A stretch of DNA of 64,000 nucleotides, taken from positions 1 to 64,000 of the forward strand of contig NZ_SLVJ01000001.1 in NCBI RefSeq assembly GCF_004345325.1, written 5' to 3'. The stretch is from Acinetobacter calcoaceticus (GTDB lineage Bacteria > Pseudomonadota > Gammaproteobacteria > Pseudomonadales > Moraxellaceae). Positions 31,022 to 40,822 of the stretch are shown here, piece after piece (position 1 is the first letter of the stretch; each line of letters opens with the position of its first letter). The position numbers and the translations under genes were made by a program. Below the pieces are notes generated by a model that worked only from the letters and a program-made list of their open reading frames with translations, was not told the origin of the DNA and made no database searches.

Positions 31022-32356
31022 TTAGCCTTGTTGACGAGCTTGTTGTTCTTTTAACAATTCTTCATAGCTAATAGGCGCATCAATCACTTTAGCAGAGGCA
31101 AGGATATAATCAACTACTTGATCTTCTAATACCACTGCTTCGATTTGAGCACGTTGCTGTTTATCAGTTTTGAAGTATTCAATCACTTCAGTTGGATCTT
31201 CATATGAAGACGCCATATCATCGATATATGCATCAACACGTGCTTGATCAACTTCAAGTTTTGCTTCAGCAAGAACGCGACTCACCAACACACCCAATTT
31301 AACTGCTTTCTCAGCTTGTTCTTTGAACAGCTCATCTGGAAGCATGCTGCTATCAAATGATTGCGCACCTTGAGCACCAAACTGTTGAGTGAACTGTTGG
31401 ATCATTTGTTGACGTTGACGGTCAACTTCTTGAGCCAACATAGACGCAGGAACTTCAACGTCGTTAGCAGCAACAAGTGCATCAAATGCTGCACCTTTTA
31501 CTTGGTTACGTAAGCCGTTTTTCACTTCGCGTTCCATGTTTTTACGAACGTCAGCTTTTAACTTCTCAACGCCTTCTTCTTCAGTTACACCGAAGATCGT
31601 CAAGAATTCAGCATCAATTTCAGGAAGCTTTGGTTTTTCAACTAAAGTCACTGTAATTTTGAACTGAGCTTGTTTACCAGCAAGGTTTTCAGCTTGATAG
31701 TCTTCAGGGAAAGTAACATCAATCACTTTCTCTTCGCCTTTTTTCATGCCTACGATGCCATCTTCAAAGCCTGGGATCATACGACCTGAACCAAGAACCA
31801 ATTTGAAATCTTCAGCAGAACCGCCTTCAAATTTCTCACCGTCCAAAGTACCTTCAAAGTTGAAAGTCACTTGCATGTCTTTTTTCGCCATACCCTTGGT
31901 TTCAGCCCAAGTTTGACGTTGTTTCTGCAAGTTTTCTAACATTGTATCAACGTCAGCATCTTTGATTTCAGAAGTTTTACGTTCAACTTCTAATTCATCA
32001 AATGCTTTCACTGAAACTTCTGGATAAACTTCAACAGTTGCTTCATAAACTAAAGCATCATCTTTGTTTTCAACTTTATCAATGTTCGGCATACCGACTG
32101 CATTGATTTTTTCTTGTTGAATGGCTTCGAAAACGGTGTCACGAATAACGTCGTTTACGACTTCTTGATAAATTCCAGCACCGTATTCACGGCGTACAAC
32201 ATCTAATGGCACTTTACCTGGACGGAAGCCGTTAATCTTCGCAGTTTTGGCAGTGCGTCTCAAACGTGCTTCAAATTGCGCGCTCACACGGCTCGTCGGT
32301 ACAGATACATTTAAACGACGGGCAACGCCCGAAACCGCTTCAGAAGTTACTTGCAT
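31022..32356 (-). CDS. tig: Trigger factor (ribosome-associated chaperone)
   Basis: Folds nascent chains at the ribosome exit. Three domains: ribosome-binding N-terminus with the signature loop [13 protein letters not shown] (residues 42-54), the FKBP-type PPIase domain ([22 protein letters not shown], about 160-245) and the helical C-terminal chaperone domain. Length 444 residues. GAGGA lies about six bases before the ATG. The PPIase active-site pattern includes [15 protein letters not shown]. Confidence 0.96.
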   Translation of the reverse strand: MQVTSEAVSGVARRLNVSVPTSRVSAQFEARLRRTAKTAKINGFRPGKVPLDVVRREYGAGIYQEVVNDVIRDTVFEAIQQEKINAVGMPNIDKVENKDDALVYEATVEVYPEVSVKAFDELEVERKTSEIKDADVDTMLENLQKQRQTWAETKGMAKKDMQVTFNFEGTLDGEKFEGGSAEDFKLVLGSGRMIPGFEDGIVGMKKGEEKVIDVTFPEDYQAENLAGKQAQFKITVTLVEKPKLPEIDAEFLTIFGVTEEEGVEKLKADVRKNMEREVKNGLRNQVKGAAFDALVAANDVEVPASMLAQEVDRQRQQMIQQFTQQFGAQGAQSFDSSMLPDELFKEQAEKAVKLGVLVSRVLAEAKLEVDQARVDAYIDDMASSYEDPTEVIEYFKTDKQQRAQIEAVVLEDQVVDYILASAKVIDAPISYEELLKEQQARQQG

Positions 32357-32618
32357 GGCTTCCTCTATAGAATTTAGTAATTACAGTTATTAAAAAAGTG
32401 CTACATTATATGACAACATTGCGCGATATACAAAATAACTCTCAGCTTACGCATATTCAAGCAAGTTATAATCTAAATAACCACCTAATTTTTAATTATT
32501 TTTCTCCAATAATTAGTTTGTCTCATATTTGCTTTTTTTGTAACCAAAGCAAAGCCTACTATTTTCAACTCTTTATGCACATTCGTTCTAGCCATTGATT
32601 GCCACATGCTATTTAAAT

Positions 32619-32655
32619 AATGAGTATTGAATTTGTTTAATACTCATTTTCTTTT
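32619..32655 (+). terminator. Orphan terminator-like hairpin
   Basis: AATGAGTATT (32619-32628) pairs perfectly with AATACTCATT (32639-32648) around a ten-base loop, followed by TTCTTTT. No plus-strand gene ends upstream, so it may end a small RNA. Confidence 0.55.
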
Positions 32656-32819
32656 GACTTTAGCCTATACCTGAGTGCTTATCTTTCAAGGCACACAACC
32701 TTATTATGATGTGTGAATTCAAACACACCTTTCCTATCCTACTGAGATATAACAATAAGCAATGCCGTATTTGTTAAAACAAACAACCAAATAAGAATAA
32801 TATGTAAATTTATATTGCT

Positions 32820-32838
32820 AATGATAAAGTTTATCATT
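32820..32838 (+). promoter_or_regulatory. Fur-box-like palindrome upstream of TonB-dependent receptor
   Basis: AATGATAAA-G-TTTATCATT, a perfect 9-1-9 inverted repeat close to the 19-base Fur consensus (GATAATGATAATCATTATC), 71 bases before the receptor start. Iron-repressed expression is inferred. Confidence 0.75.
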
Positions 32839-32909
32839 ATTATTTGAGCGATTTTTAGCTAATTTTTTACATTCAATTTTCTATTTTTTTCTATTTTTTT
32901 GGAAATTTT

Positions 32910-35102
32910 ATGCGTATTTTCAAACGTTGCCCAATTGCACTCGCCTTACTCAGCATCACCGCCACAGCCAGCTATGCTAATGACAATACGGCTGTAGACT
33001 CAAACACACCCACTCAACTTGCCACCATCGTGGTGTCTGCGTCTGGCTATGAACAGAAAATAAAAGATGCACCCGCGAGTATTACCGTTATTACCGCAGA
33101 AGATCTTAAAAATAAACGTGTTAACTCTATAGCAGATGCACTCATTGACGTAGAAGGTGTCGATATTAGTCCATCTGCAGGTAAAACTGGTGGCCTTAAT
33201 ATTCGTATGCGTGGTATGGATTCAGAATACACCTTAGTCCTGATCGATGGTCGACGCCAAAATAGTACTGGTGACATCACACCAAACGGCTTTGGAGAAT
33301 CAAATAATAGTTTTATGCCGCCAATTTCTGCAATTGAACGTATTGAAGTCATTCGTGGTCCGATGTCGACTTTGTATGGTTCTGATGCAATGGGTGGCGT
33401 AGTTAATATTATTACTAAAAAAGTCAGTGATACTTGGACTGGTGCGGTCACCCTAGATGCAACAATTCTTCCCAATAGCTCGGACTTTGGAAATCAACGT
33501 TCAGTTGATGCCTATGTCACTGGGCCACTCATCGAAAATTTACTTGGCCTACAATTACGCGCTCGTAAAGCTGAGCGTGATCAATCAAATCTAACTCGAT
33601 CGGATGATAACGTCCCAGAAGTTGACTTAAATATGGGGAATAACCCGACGAAGTCAGACCTGCAAACGGTCGGTGCGCGACTCACCCTTACACCGACGGA
33701 ACAACATGATATCTCAGTAGAATTTGAGCGTACTGAACAATGGTATGACAATCATAAAGGTCAACTGGGAACCTTAGGTGCGAATGGTGGTTATGCTGAA
33801 TCACAAGAATACAATCGCGACAAAATGCTTCTCGCTCATACATGGCGCACAGAATTCGGCACACTCGATTCGAGTCTTATCAATACCCAGACTGAAACAC
33901 TTGGCCGCTTAATACCATCCCGAGCTCAAGCTGGCTCTAATGCAATTACCCCTAGACTATTAGAAAGTGAAGATACGATTTTCGATACTAAATTCACAAC
34001 TCAATATTTTGAAAATCATAACCTTACCCTTGGTGGCCAATGGTGGGATGCCAGTATTAACGATGGATTACGAGTCAACAAAGAAGTATCTTTTAAACAA
34101 CTTGGGCTATTTGCTGAAGATACCTGGGCACTTAATGACAGTTTAGCGCTTACGCTGGGTTTACGTTATGACGACCACGATACCTTTGGCGATTTCTGGA
34201 CACCGCGTGCCTATTTAGTCTGGAATGCGAACGATAACTGGACATTTAAAGGCGGCTATAGTGAAGGCTATAAAGCACCACGTTTAGAGCGACTCACCAC
34301 GGGTATCTATAATGTCGGTGGTCAAGGACGTATTCCTTTATTTGGTAATCCAGACTTAAAACCAGAAACCAGTCGAAATTTTGAATTAGGGACGTATTTT
34401 AATCACAACAATCTAGACTTCAATATCACTGCCTTCTTCAGCCAAGTTGAAGATAAGATTGTGACTGGTAATGTCGAATTTCGATGTGATGCTGGAATCG
34501 CAGAAGATAAAGAAAAATGCGAAAAATATATGGAGAGTGTAGGAACACCTTGGCAGATGCAACCTGGTGATACAGCAAACCGAGGTTGGAATGTGGTGCG
34601 TTCTACCAATGCAGAAAAAGCCGATGTCTATGGTATAGAAACTGGGTTTAACTGGAATTTTGCCCCAGATTGGAAGTTAGGGCTGAACTATACTTGGACA
34701 GAAACAGAAATCAAAGATCGTGCCTTAGGTAATCCAGCACTCACCGATACGCCTAAGCATATTGCCAATGCATCTCTCAGATGGCAGGCAGATGACAACA
34801 TACAGTTGTGGGCACGAGGTGAATACCGAAGTGAACGTGCTCGATTTACCAGTACCTATGCCAATCTTTCAACCGCAGACAAAGGTGTGTACGACGCGCT
34901 TGGTGATTATAAATCCTATGCCCTGCTCCATCTCGGTTCGAACTTTAATGTAGGTGAAAATTGGGATATTGGTGTTGCATTATATAACGTCTTTGATCAA
35001 AACTTTTTAGACTATGAGAAAGTGGGTAATGGTTATTACAACCGCTACAGCAATACTCAAGAAGGTCGTCGCGTACAGTTAAGTACGACCTTTAAGTTTT
35101 AA
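32910..35102 (+). CDS. TonB-dependent catecholate siderophore receptor, CirA/PirA-type
   Basis: Outer-membrane receptor of 730 residues. A signal peptide ends at SYA (residue 23), a TonB box-like TIVVSA follows, then the plug domain (KDAPASITVITAEDLKN to GSDAMGGVVNIITKKVSD) and the 22-strand barrel ending in phenylalanine. The plug and the VIRGPMSTLYGSDAMGG stretch are close to E. coli CirA and Vibrio IrgA. GGAAATTTT precedes the ATG. Ligand is probably a catecholate; it may correspond to what is called PirA in Acinetobacter/Pseudomonas, but the symbol is not certain. It lies next to piuA-piuC. Confidence 0.88.
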   Translation: MRIFKRCPIALALLSITATASYANDNTAVDSNTPTQLATIVVSASGYEQKIKDAPASITVITAEDLKNKRVNSIADALIDVEGVDISPSAGKTGGLNIRMRGMDSEYTLVLIDGRRQNSTGDITPNGFGESNNSFMPPISAIERIEVIRGPMSTLYGSDAMGGVVNIITKKVSDTWTGAVTLDATILPNSSDFGNQRSVDAYVTGPLIENLLGLQLRARKAERDQSNLTRSDDNVPEVDLNMGNNPTKSDLQTVGARLTLTPTEQHDISVEFERTEQWYDNHKGQLGTLGANGGYAESQEYNRDKMLLAHTWRTEFGTLDSSLINTQTETLGRLIPSRAQAGSNAITPRLLESEDTIFDTKFTTQYFENHNLTLGGQWWDASINDGLRVNKEVSFKQLGLFAEDTWALNDSLALTLGLRYDDHDTFGDFWTPRAYLVWNANDNWTFKGGYSEGYKAPRLERLTTGIYNVGGQGRIPLFGNPDLKPETSRNFELGTYFNHNNLDFNITAFFSQVEDKIVTGNVEFRCDAGIAEDKEKCEKYMESVGTPWQMQPGDTANRGWNVVRSTNAEKADVYGIETGFNWNFAPDWKLGLNYTWTETEIKDRALGNPALTDTPKHIANASLRWQADDNIQLWARGEYRSERARFTSTYANLSTADKGVYDALGDYKSYALLHLGSNFNVGENWDIGVALYNVFDQNFLDYEKVGNGYYNRYSNTQEGRRVQLSTTFKF

Positions 35103-35120
35103 GCATTCCACATGAAATAC

Positions 35121-35149
35121 CTGTAACCCTTAGTTTTTAAGGGTTACAG
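35121..35149 (+). terminator. Intrinsic terminator after first receptor gene
   Basis: CTGTAACCCTTA (35121-35132) pairs with TAAGGGTTACAG (35138-35149) around GTTTT; the following T-run is short. Confidence 0.65.
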
Positions 35150-35387
35150 TTCCTAAGTTTTAAATCTAGGGGTTTTAAAATCCTACCTCGGCCATTTCAA
35201 CCGATTATTTAGATTTTATTTTGTATTTCGGTCATTTCTGTTCAACATGAATAAAATGATTGATAAAATCAATATTTATAGAAATCAACAAAATAACTAA
35301 ACAATTCCGCCATCTTAATCAATAATATTAAACAAATATTTTAAAACAATCGTCAAAACCAATCTCAATTAGATGCACACAACAATA

Positions 35388-35404
35388 AGAATAATTATTA
35401 TTCT
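35388..35404 (+). promoter_or_regulatory. Fur-box-like palindrome upstream of piuA
   Basis: AGAATAAT-T-ATTATTCT, a perfect 8-1-8 inverted repeat in AT-rich DNA 35-51 bases before the chosen start. It resembles a Fur site but keeps fewer consensus bases than the one at 32820. Confidence 0.55.
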
Positions 35405-35438
35405 CAAGCGATTAATGATTACAATTTCGAGTCAGAAT

Positions 35439-37802
35439 ATGTCCTATATTACAAAACGGAAAAAATTGGTTTCAACAGCACTTGCATCATCTTTGTCCGT
35501 GATGGCCAGCAGCGCCTTCGCTGATGACCCAGTGCAACTCCCCACTATTTACACTCAAGCCCAGACGGAACAAGGCTTAAAGGTTGACCAATCAGCCAAT
35601 AATAAATTTACAGCACCACTCTTAGATACAGCAAAATCGGTTTCAGTCATCTCCAAACAACTCATCGAAGATACCAAGGTCAATACCCTCAGCGATGCAC
35701 TCAGAAATGTACCCGGCATCACCTTGGGTGCAGGTGAAGGCGGCAATCCCAACGGGGATCGTCCATTTATCCGTGGATATAATTCAGAAAGTTCAATCTA
35801 TGTCGATGGGGTGCGTAACTCAACCTCACAAAACCGTGAAATGTTTGCGATAGAGCAAGTAGAAGTGGTCAAAGGATCTGCTTCTGCCCTCGGTGGTGCT
35901 GGCACCTCTGGTGGTAGTATCAACATGATTTCCAAACTTCCTAAACAAGAAAATTTTGTTGAGGGCTCAGTGCAAGGCGGTACCGATAACTATCAACGTA
36001 TTACCCTTGATGGCAACAAAGACTTGGGTAATGGTATCGCGGCACGTGTTGCTGTGATGGGCCATCACAATGAAAAAGCAGGCCAATCCGATGGCGCCGA
36101 ATATAAACGCTTTGGTATCGCGCCGAGTATTGCGTTTGGTCTAGATACTGCAACACGCGCAACGCTCAGCTATTACTACTTAAACTCGGATGATACCCCT
36201 GATTCGGGTATTCCTTATAACAACCCTTACTCGAAAAATGCCGATCCAACCAAAGACTTTACTCATTTAAATGGCAATGGTAAGCCTATTGATGTCGCCC
36301 AAGGAACCTACTACGGTTGGAAAGACCGTGATTTCCAAAAACAACAAAACCATATCGGGACGATCAAAGTAGAGCATGACATCACCGATGATCTAACCAT
36401 CAGTAACACTGCGGTCTATAACAAATCTAAAAATGATTACCTCTGGACCAATCCAGATGATTCACAAGGTAATATTTACAACAAAGCCGCAGCTGATTTA
36501 AACGGCAATGTCTGGCGTCGTACCAACTCTCGAGTATCTGATACCGATGCCTTCTCTGACCAACTGGCATTAACAGGTAAATTCAACACCGGTGTGCTGC
36601 AACATCGCTTTAATGTCGGTGCCGAATATACGACTCAAACATCAGATCGCACCCAGTACATCGTCGATGGCAAAACCACGACTGGCGGAGGATTTAATAA
36701 ATGTACCCCAACTGATATTGCCTCAGGTTGGTGTACCTCAGTGCAGAACCCAAGCAATACACCTTGGACTGGCACCCTCACCACTGCTGGCGCTGACCGC
36801 TATAAAACCAAAACTGAATCGACTGCAGTCTACTTGTTGGACAATATCGAACTCACCCCGAAATGGATCTTGGATCTAGGGCTACGTTGGGATAAGTTCG
36901 ATACCGATCAGACCATGACCTACGGTGCATTAAACAGTGCCGTAACTGCTGAAAAACCGACAGCGAAAGCGGGTGATCAAGCGAAATACAAAAACAGTTC
37001 GGACTTCTTTAACTATCAGGCTGGTCTAACCTATAAACCGACTGAAAACAGCAGTGTCTACGCAAGTTATGCCACCTCTGCAAACCCAGTAGGTGTCGAT
37101 GCCGGCGATGGTTCCGAAGGCCTTGGCGTTCCTGGACGCAATACCAATGCAGATCAAGCCCGTGCGATCAACAACCTCAAACCTGAGGAAGTGAAAACCT
37201 ATGAGATTGGGACCAAATGGGATATTTTAGACAATAAAGCCAATGTCACAGCAGCAATCTTCCGTACTGAAAAAACCAATACCCGCGCTGTAGATACCGA
37301 TGGCTTTACCCGCAATATTGGTAAAACTCGTGTGGATGGGCTTGAATTGGGTATCAACGGTAACATCACTGAACAGTGGGCAGTTGCGGCAGGATATACC
37401 TACCTAGACAGCGAATTGGTCGATGGTGGTTTTATCAACACCGCCGCCTCAGATAAACCACCTGTGTATGTAGCCAATCCAAACAACGGTAAACAAGTTC
37501 AAAACGTAGCAAAAAATAGTGCCACGCTGTGGACCACCTATCAAATCCTGCCACAGTTCACTATCGGTGGCGGTGCAGTGTATATGGATAAGGTCTATGG
37601 CAATGCAGAAAACACCAAATGGGTGCCTAACTATGTACGCTATGATGCGATGGCTCGCTATGACGTCAACAAAGATGTCAACCTACAGCTTAACGTCAAC
37701 AATTTGACCGACAAACGCTATTTCACCAAAGCTTATGCATCCCACTATGCCACTGAAGCTGAAGGCCGTAGTGCAGTATTGTCTTTAAACTTTAAGTACT
37801 AA
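35439..37802 (+). CDS. piuA: TonB-dependent siderophore receptor PiuA (Fiu-type)
   Basis: Outer-membrane receptor for catecholate siderophores, and in other species for siderophore-antibiotic conjugates. Signal peptide MSYITKRKKLVSTALASS...SAFA, TonB box LPTIYTQA, plug starting FTAPLLDTAKSVSVISKQLIED with INMISKLPK, then the barrel ending in LNFKY. The overall pattern follows E. coli Fiu (EQVEVVKG, SINMISK, RYGVAPSVAFG-like stretch). ATG 35439 is chosen because upstream in-frame ATGs (35373, 35415) lie in or next to the Fur-like palindrome; no start has a strong ribosome site. The next gene, piuC, confirms the identity. Confidence 0.88.
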   Translation: MSYITKRKKLVSTALASSLSVMASSAFADDPVQLPTIYTQAQTEQGLKVDQSANNKFTAPLLDTAKSVSVISKQLIEDTKVNTLSDALRNVPGITLGAGEGGNPNGDRPFIRGYNSESSIYVDGVRNSTSQNREMFAIEQVEVVKGSASALGGAGTSGGSINMISKLPKQENFVEGSVQGGTDNYQRITLDGNKDLGNGIAARVAVMGHHNEKAGQSDGAEYKRFGIAPSIAFGLDTATRATLSYYYLNSDDTPDSGIPYNNPYSKNADPTKDFTHLNGNGKPIDVAQGTYYGWKDRDFQKQQNHIGTIKVEHDITDDLTISNTAVYNKSKNDYLWTNPDDSQGNIYNKAAADLNGNVWRRTNSRVSDTDAFSDQLALTGKFNTGVLQHRFNVGAEYTTQTSDRTQYIVDGKTTTGGGFNKCTPTDIASGWCTSVQNPSNTPWTGTLTTAGADRYKTKTESTAVYLLDNIELTPKWILDLGLRWDKFDTDQTMTYGALNSAVTAEKPTAKAGDQAKYKNSSDFFNYQAGLTYKPTENSSVYASYATSANPVGVDAGDGSEGLGVPGRNTNADQARAINNLKPEEVKTYEIGTKWDILDNKANVTAAIFRTEKTNTRAVDTDGFTRNIGKTRVDGLELGINGNITEQWAVAAGYTYLDSELVDGGFINTAASDKPPVYVANPNNGKQVQNVAKNSATLWTTYQILPQFTIGGGAVYMDKVYGNAENTKWVPNYVRYDAMARYDVNKDVNLQLNVNNLTDKRYFTKAYASHYATEAEGRSAVLSLNFKY

Positions 37803-37804
37803 TC

Positions 37805-37852
37805 GCTTAAAAGACAAAGTGCTTAAAAGACACGGTGCTTAAAAGACTCAGC
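37805..37852 (+). repeat. Three tandem 16-base repeats after piuA
   Basis: The unit GCTTAAAAGACA..G occurs three times in a row at 37805, 37821 and 37837, directly after the piuA stop codon; the first eleven bases (GCTTAAAAGAC) are identical in all three copies. Confidence 0.8.
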
Positions 37853-37922
37853 ACTTAGTATCTAAGTCATCCTAAAAATGTTGGTTTATAAAAACCTTAA
37901 TTTTTTTATGGGATTTGTTAAG

Positions 37923-37948
37923 ATAGCCTCAGCATTGAGGCTATTTTT
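37923..37948 (+). terminator. Intrinsic terminator between piuA and piuC
   Basis: ATAGCCTCA (37923-37931) pairs with TGAGGCTAT (37936-37944), followed by five T. It would reduce read-through from piuA into piuC. Confidence 0.75.
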
Positions 37949-38012
37949 ATGATTTGATTTTATTTAAATTACGCTCTATGAAACTGGCATTTCCAATCAT
38001 CAAGGTGAACCC

Positions 38013-38696
38013 GTGATCCATCATATTCCAAATGTACTCAGCAAAGCCCAAGTACAGCAGTTCCGTCAGGTCATGGATCAAGTGGACTGGGTCAATGGTA
38101 AAGTGACTGCTGGTACGCTCTCCGCCACAGTCAAACACAATCAACAGTTGCCAGAAGACCATCCCCTAACCCACGAACTGAGTAATATCATTTTAGAGGC
38201 GCTCGGCAAACACGAGCTGTTTTTATCCGCTGCGATTCCACTCGATATCATTCCACCGTTATTTAACCGTTATCAAGCCAGCGAAGCTTTCGGGATGCAT
38301 GTAGACAATGCCATTCGCCGTATTCGTGGCAGCAATCAGCGCCTGAGAACCGACCTATCTTGTACTTTATTTCTCTCCGAGCCTGATGAGTATGAAGGCG
38401 GAGAACTGGTCATAGAAGATACCTATGGCTATCACGACGTAAAATTACCTGCGGGTGATCTGCTACTCTACCCAGCGACCAGTTTGCATGAAGTTACGGC
38501 CATCAGCTCAGGTTGTCGAGTTGCTTCATTTTTTTGGGTGCAAAGCATGATTCGTGATAATGCAGATCGGCATATGTTATTTAACCTTGATCAAAGCATC
38601 CAAAAACTCAGAATGGAGCTTGGTGACACGCATGCACAAGTGATCCAATTGACCAATATGTATCACAATCTAATCAGGAAATGGGCTGAGCTCTGA
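38013..38696 (+). CDS. piuC: Fe(II)/2-oxoglutarate-dependent hydroxylase PiuC (PKHX type)
   Basis: YbiX/PiuC family oxygenase normally linked to the PiuA/Fiu receptor. Iron ligands H96 and D98 (GMHVDNA) and H159 (SLHEVTAI), with R169 (GCRVASF) for 2-oxoglutarate. It starts with GTG preceded by AAGGTG. Length 227 residues matches the family. The role is unknown but it is iron-regulated together with piuA in related bacteria, suggesting modification of a siderophore or of a protein in iron starvation. Confidence 0.93.
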   Translation: MIHHIPNVLSKAQVQQFRQVMDQVDWVNGKVTAGTLSATVKHNQQLPEDHPLTHELSNIILEALGKHELFLSAAIPLDIIPPLFNRYQASEAFGMHVDNAIRRIRGSNQRLRTDLSCTLFLSEPDEYEGGELVIEDTYGYHDVKLPAGDLLLYPATSLHEVTAISSGCRVASFFWVQSMIRDNADRHMLFNLDQSIQKLRMELGDTHAQVIQLTNMYHNLIRKWAEL

Positions 38697-38753
38697 GCAT
38701 CGAAATGTGTCTAGATTTTAGTCTAATAGCCGCTGTTATTTTGCAGTTTGCGA

Positions 38754-38782
38754 TTGACAGCCTATTGCATATGGCGTAATTT
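38754..38782 (+). promoter_or_regulatory. Sigma-70 promoter for leuA leader
   Basis: TTGACA (38754-38759), a 17-base spacer and TAATTT (38777-38782). The predicted start of transcription is about 38788-38790, at the leader peptide's ATG. Confidence 0.7.
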
Positions 38783-38789
38783 GATTTAC

Positions 38790-38879
38790 ATGAATAAATA
38801 TCCCGCTATTCGTGCCCTCCTCCCTTTAACAAGCGATTCCCTGCGCTTGGATCTTATGCTGCGCATTGCGCGCATATAA
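38790..38879 (+). CDS. leuL: leu leader peptide, 29 aa
   Basis: Short open frame MNKYPAIRALLPLTSDS... with seven leucines (residues 10, 11, 13, 18, 20, 22, 24), including CTC CTC in tandem, ending at TAA 38879, 136 bases before leuA. Leucine richness upstream of 2-isopropylmalate synthase is the hallmark of attenuation by charged tRNA-Leu. There is no ribosome site; the ATG coincides with the predicted transcript start, so translation may be leaderless. The frame was too short for standard gene calling. Confidence 0.75.
   Translation: MNKYPAIRALLPLTSDSLRLDLMLRIARI
38855..38876 (+). promoter_or_regulatory. Candidate attenuator hairpin
   Basis: TATGC and GCGC (38855-38864, with one bulged T) pair with GCGC and GCATA (38868-38876) around ATT. 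The stem overlaps the last codons of the leader peptide and is followed by TAATTTGTTTTT, so it could act as the leucine-responsive terminator. Confidence 0.5.
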
Positions 38880-39015
38880 TTTGTTTTTGCCAGTTTCTGG
38901 CTTTCGCCCCCTTAAAAAAGTTTAAAAGCATTTTAAATATTTACGTTGTATATTCGAGTAGCACCTTGCTCATACCCGAGATCTGAGCATTCGACGCTAC
39001 ACAAGGAGTTCTAAA

Positions 39016-40707
39016 ATGATGTTGGCTGATCCAAGTAAAAAATATCGTCGCATGTATCAACGCGTTGACTTAGCAGACCGTCAATGGCCAAATAATGAAA
39101 TTACCAAAGCGCCTATTTGGATGAGTACCGACCTTCGTGACGGTAACCAAGCCATCTTTGAGCCGATGAACATCGAACAAAAATTCAAGATGTTCCAAAT
39201 GTTGGTCAAAGTAGGTTTCAAACACATTGAAATTGGTTTTCCTTCTGCTTCACAAGTTGACTTTGACTTCACGCGTAAATTGATTGAAGAAAACCATATC
39301 CCTGCTGATGTCTACATCGAGGTATTGGTTCAAGCACGTGATCACTTAATTGAGCGCACCTTTGAAGCTTTGCAAGGTGCTGAACGCGCCATTGTGCATA
39401 TCTATAATGCAAACTCACCGACTTTCCGCTCAAAAGTGCTGAATGTTGATGTTGCTGGTGCAAAAGCATTGGCCATTAACGCAGCTGAAAAAGTCAAACA
39501 CTATGCAGCGCAATACCCTGCAACCGAATGGATCTTCCAGTACAGCCCTGAGTGTTTCACTGCAACTGAACTTGAAGTGGCGAAAGATGTGTGTGATGCA
39601 GTGACTGCAATCTGGGAAGCCTCTCCAGATAACAAGGTGATTTTAAACTTGCCTGCAACAGTCGAAGTCTCAACGCCAAACGTCTATGCCGACCAAATCG
39701 AGTGGATGCATCGCAATATCGAACGCCGTGATGGGGTGATTATCTCTGTGCATTGTCACAACGACCGTGGTTGCGGTATCGCTGCCTCTGAACTTGCGAT
39801 CATGGCAGGTGCAGACCGTGTCGAAGGCTGTGTGTTCGGTAATGGTGAGCGTACCGGTAACGTCGATGTCGCAGCAATTGCCTTGAATATGTACACCCAA
39901 GGTGTCGCACCAGAACTCGACTTTTCTAACATGAATGAAATCATCGCAGTGGTTGAAGAATGTACGGGCTTACCTGTTCATCCGCGCCATCCTTATGCAG
40001 GGGACTTGGTCTTTACCGCATTCTCAGGTTCACATCAGGATGCGATCAAAAAAGGTTTTGAATACCAAAAAGACCAAGCAATCTGGGATATGCCGTATTT
40101 ACCGATCGACCCGAAAGACTTAGGTCGTGACTATGATGCGGTGATTCGCGTCAACAGCCAATCAGGCAAAGGTGGCATTGCCTACTTGTTAGAATCTCAC
40201 TACAACGTGGTCTTACCGCGTCGTCTACAAATTGAGTTCTCTCAAACCGTACAGCAAGTTACCGATGAACAAGGTACTGAGATCACAGCCCAAGATATTT
40301 GGAAATTGTTCAAAGACACTTATGTTGCAAGCAAAGATGGCCATTACAGCACCAAAAATTACAAGTTGTCTGATCACAATGGTAATCAGGTGATTGAACT
40401 TGAAATTGAAATCAACGGTGAAGTACAACAACTCCGTGGTGAAGGCAATGGTCCAATCTCTGCGATCTTAGATGCATTACAACTTCCAATCGATGTCTTG
40501 AACTACGAAGAACGTAGCATTAGTTCTGGTGCAAGCGCCAAGGCACTTGCTTTGATTGAAGTTCAAGTCAAAGGCACTGGACGTTCGGCATTTGGCGCTG
40601 GGGTACATGATAATATCGTCACCTCTTCGATCGAAGCGATCATCGCGTGTACCAACCGTCTAGTCGCGCAAGGTGTGCTCGATCAAGAGACTGCTGCAGC
40701 GGTTTAA
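39016..40707 (+). CDS. leuA: 2-isopropylmalate synthase
   Basis: First committed step of leucine synthesis: condenses acetyl-CoA with 2-ketoisovalerate. The HMGL-like barrel carries STDLRDGNQA near the start, HCHNDRGCG and GNGERTGNVD metal/substrate motifs, and a C-terminal LeuA_dimer regulatory domain (about 430-555, with GEGNGPISAILDAL) that binds leucine for feedback inhibition. At 563 residues it is the long LeuA type also found in pseudomonads. AAGGAG lies seven bases before the ATG. It is preceded by the leader peptide at 38790 and ends in its own terminator. Confidence 0.96.
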   Translation: MMLADPSKKYRRMYQRVDLADRQWPNNEITKAPIWMSTDLRDGNQAIFEPMNIEQKFKMFQMLVKVGFKHIEIGFPSASQVDFDFTRKLIEENHIPADVYIEVLVQARDHLIERTFEALQGAERAIVHIYNANSPTFRSKVLNVDVAGAKALAINAAEKVKHYAAQYPATEWIFQYSPECFTATELEVAKDVCDAVTAIWEASPDNKVILNLPATVEVSTPNVYADQIEWMHRNIERRDGVIISVHCHNDRGCGIAASELAIMAGADRVEGCVFGNGERTGNVDVAAIALNMYTQGVAPELDFSNMNEIIAVVEECTGLPVHPRHPYAGDLVFTAFSGSHQDAIKKGFEYQKDQAIWDMPYLPIDPKDLGRDYDAVIRVNSQSGKGGIAYLLESHYNVVLPRRLQIEFSQTVQQVTDEQGTEITAQDIWKLFKDTYVASKDGHYSTKNYKLSDHNGNQVIELEIEINGEVQQLRGEGNGPISAILDALQLPIDVLNYEERSISSGASAKALALIEVQVKGTGRSAFGAGVHDNIVTSSIEAIIACTNRLVAQGVLDQETAAAV

Positions 40708-40760
40708 TCGGCTCAAGACACTGATAAACACAGTGTCTATATGCAATAAATGACTTTAGG

Positions 40761-40786
40761 AAGGATACCCAGAGTGGTATCCTTTT
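40761..40786 (+). terminator. Intrinsic terminator after leuA
   Basis: AAGGATACC (40761-40769) pairs with GGTATCCTT (40776-40784) and four T end the run. Confidence 0.75.
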
Positions 40787-40822
40787 AACATTGATATTCA
40801 TAAATTTAAGGCGAAATATTTA

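Larger units (their letters stand above)
32357..32909. other. Intergenic region with Fur-like site and orphan terminator-like hairpin
   Basis: Separates tig (-) from the first TonB-dependent receptor (+). It contains a terminator-like hairpin (32619-32655) unrelated to any gene, a Fur-like palindrome (32820-32838) and two T-rich repeats (CTATTTTTTT) just before the receptor start. No coding frame is convincing; a 66-codon frame at 32398-32598 has no protein character. Confidence 0.5.
35103..35438 (+). other. Intergenic region between the two receptor genes
   Basis: Contains the terminator of the first receptor (35121-35149), AT-rich DNA, and a Fur-like palindrome (35388-35404). An in-frame ATG at 35373 lies upstream of and within this regulatory area and is not likely to be used. 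Confidence 0.5.
38697..39015 (+). other. leuA leader region
   Basis: Holds a sigma-70 promoter (38754-38782), a leucine-rich leader peptide (38790-38879), a hairpin overlapping its last codons (38855-38876) followed by a T-rich stretch, and a second nested structure (38958-39000) just before the AAGGAG ribosome site of leuA. Confidence 0.7.
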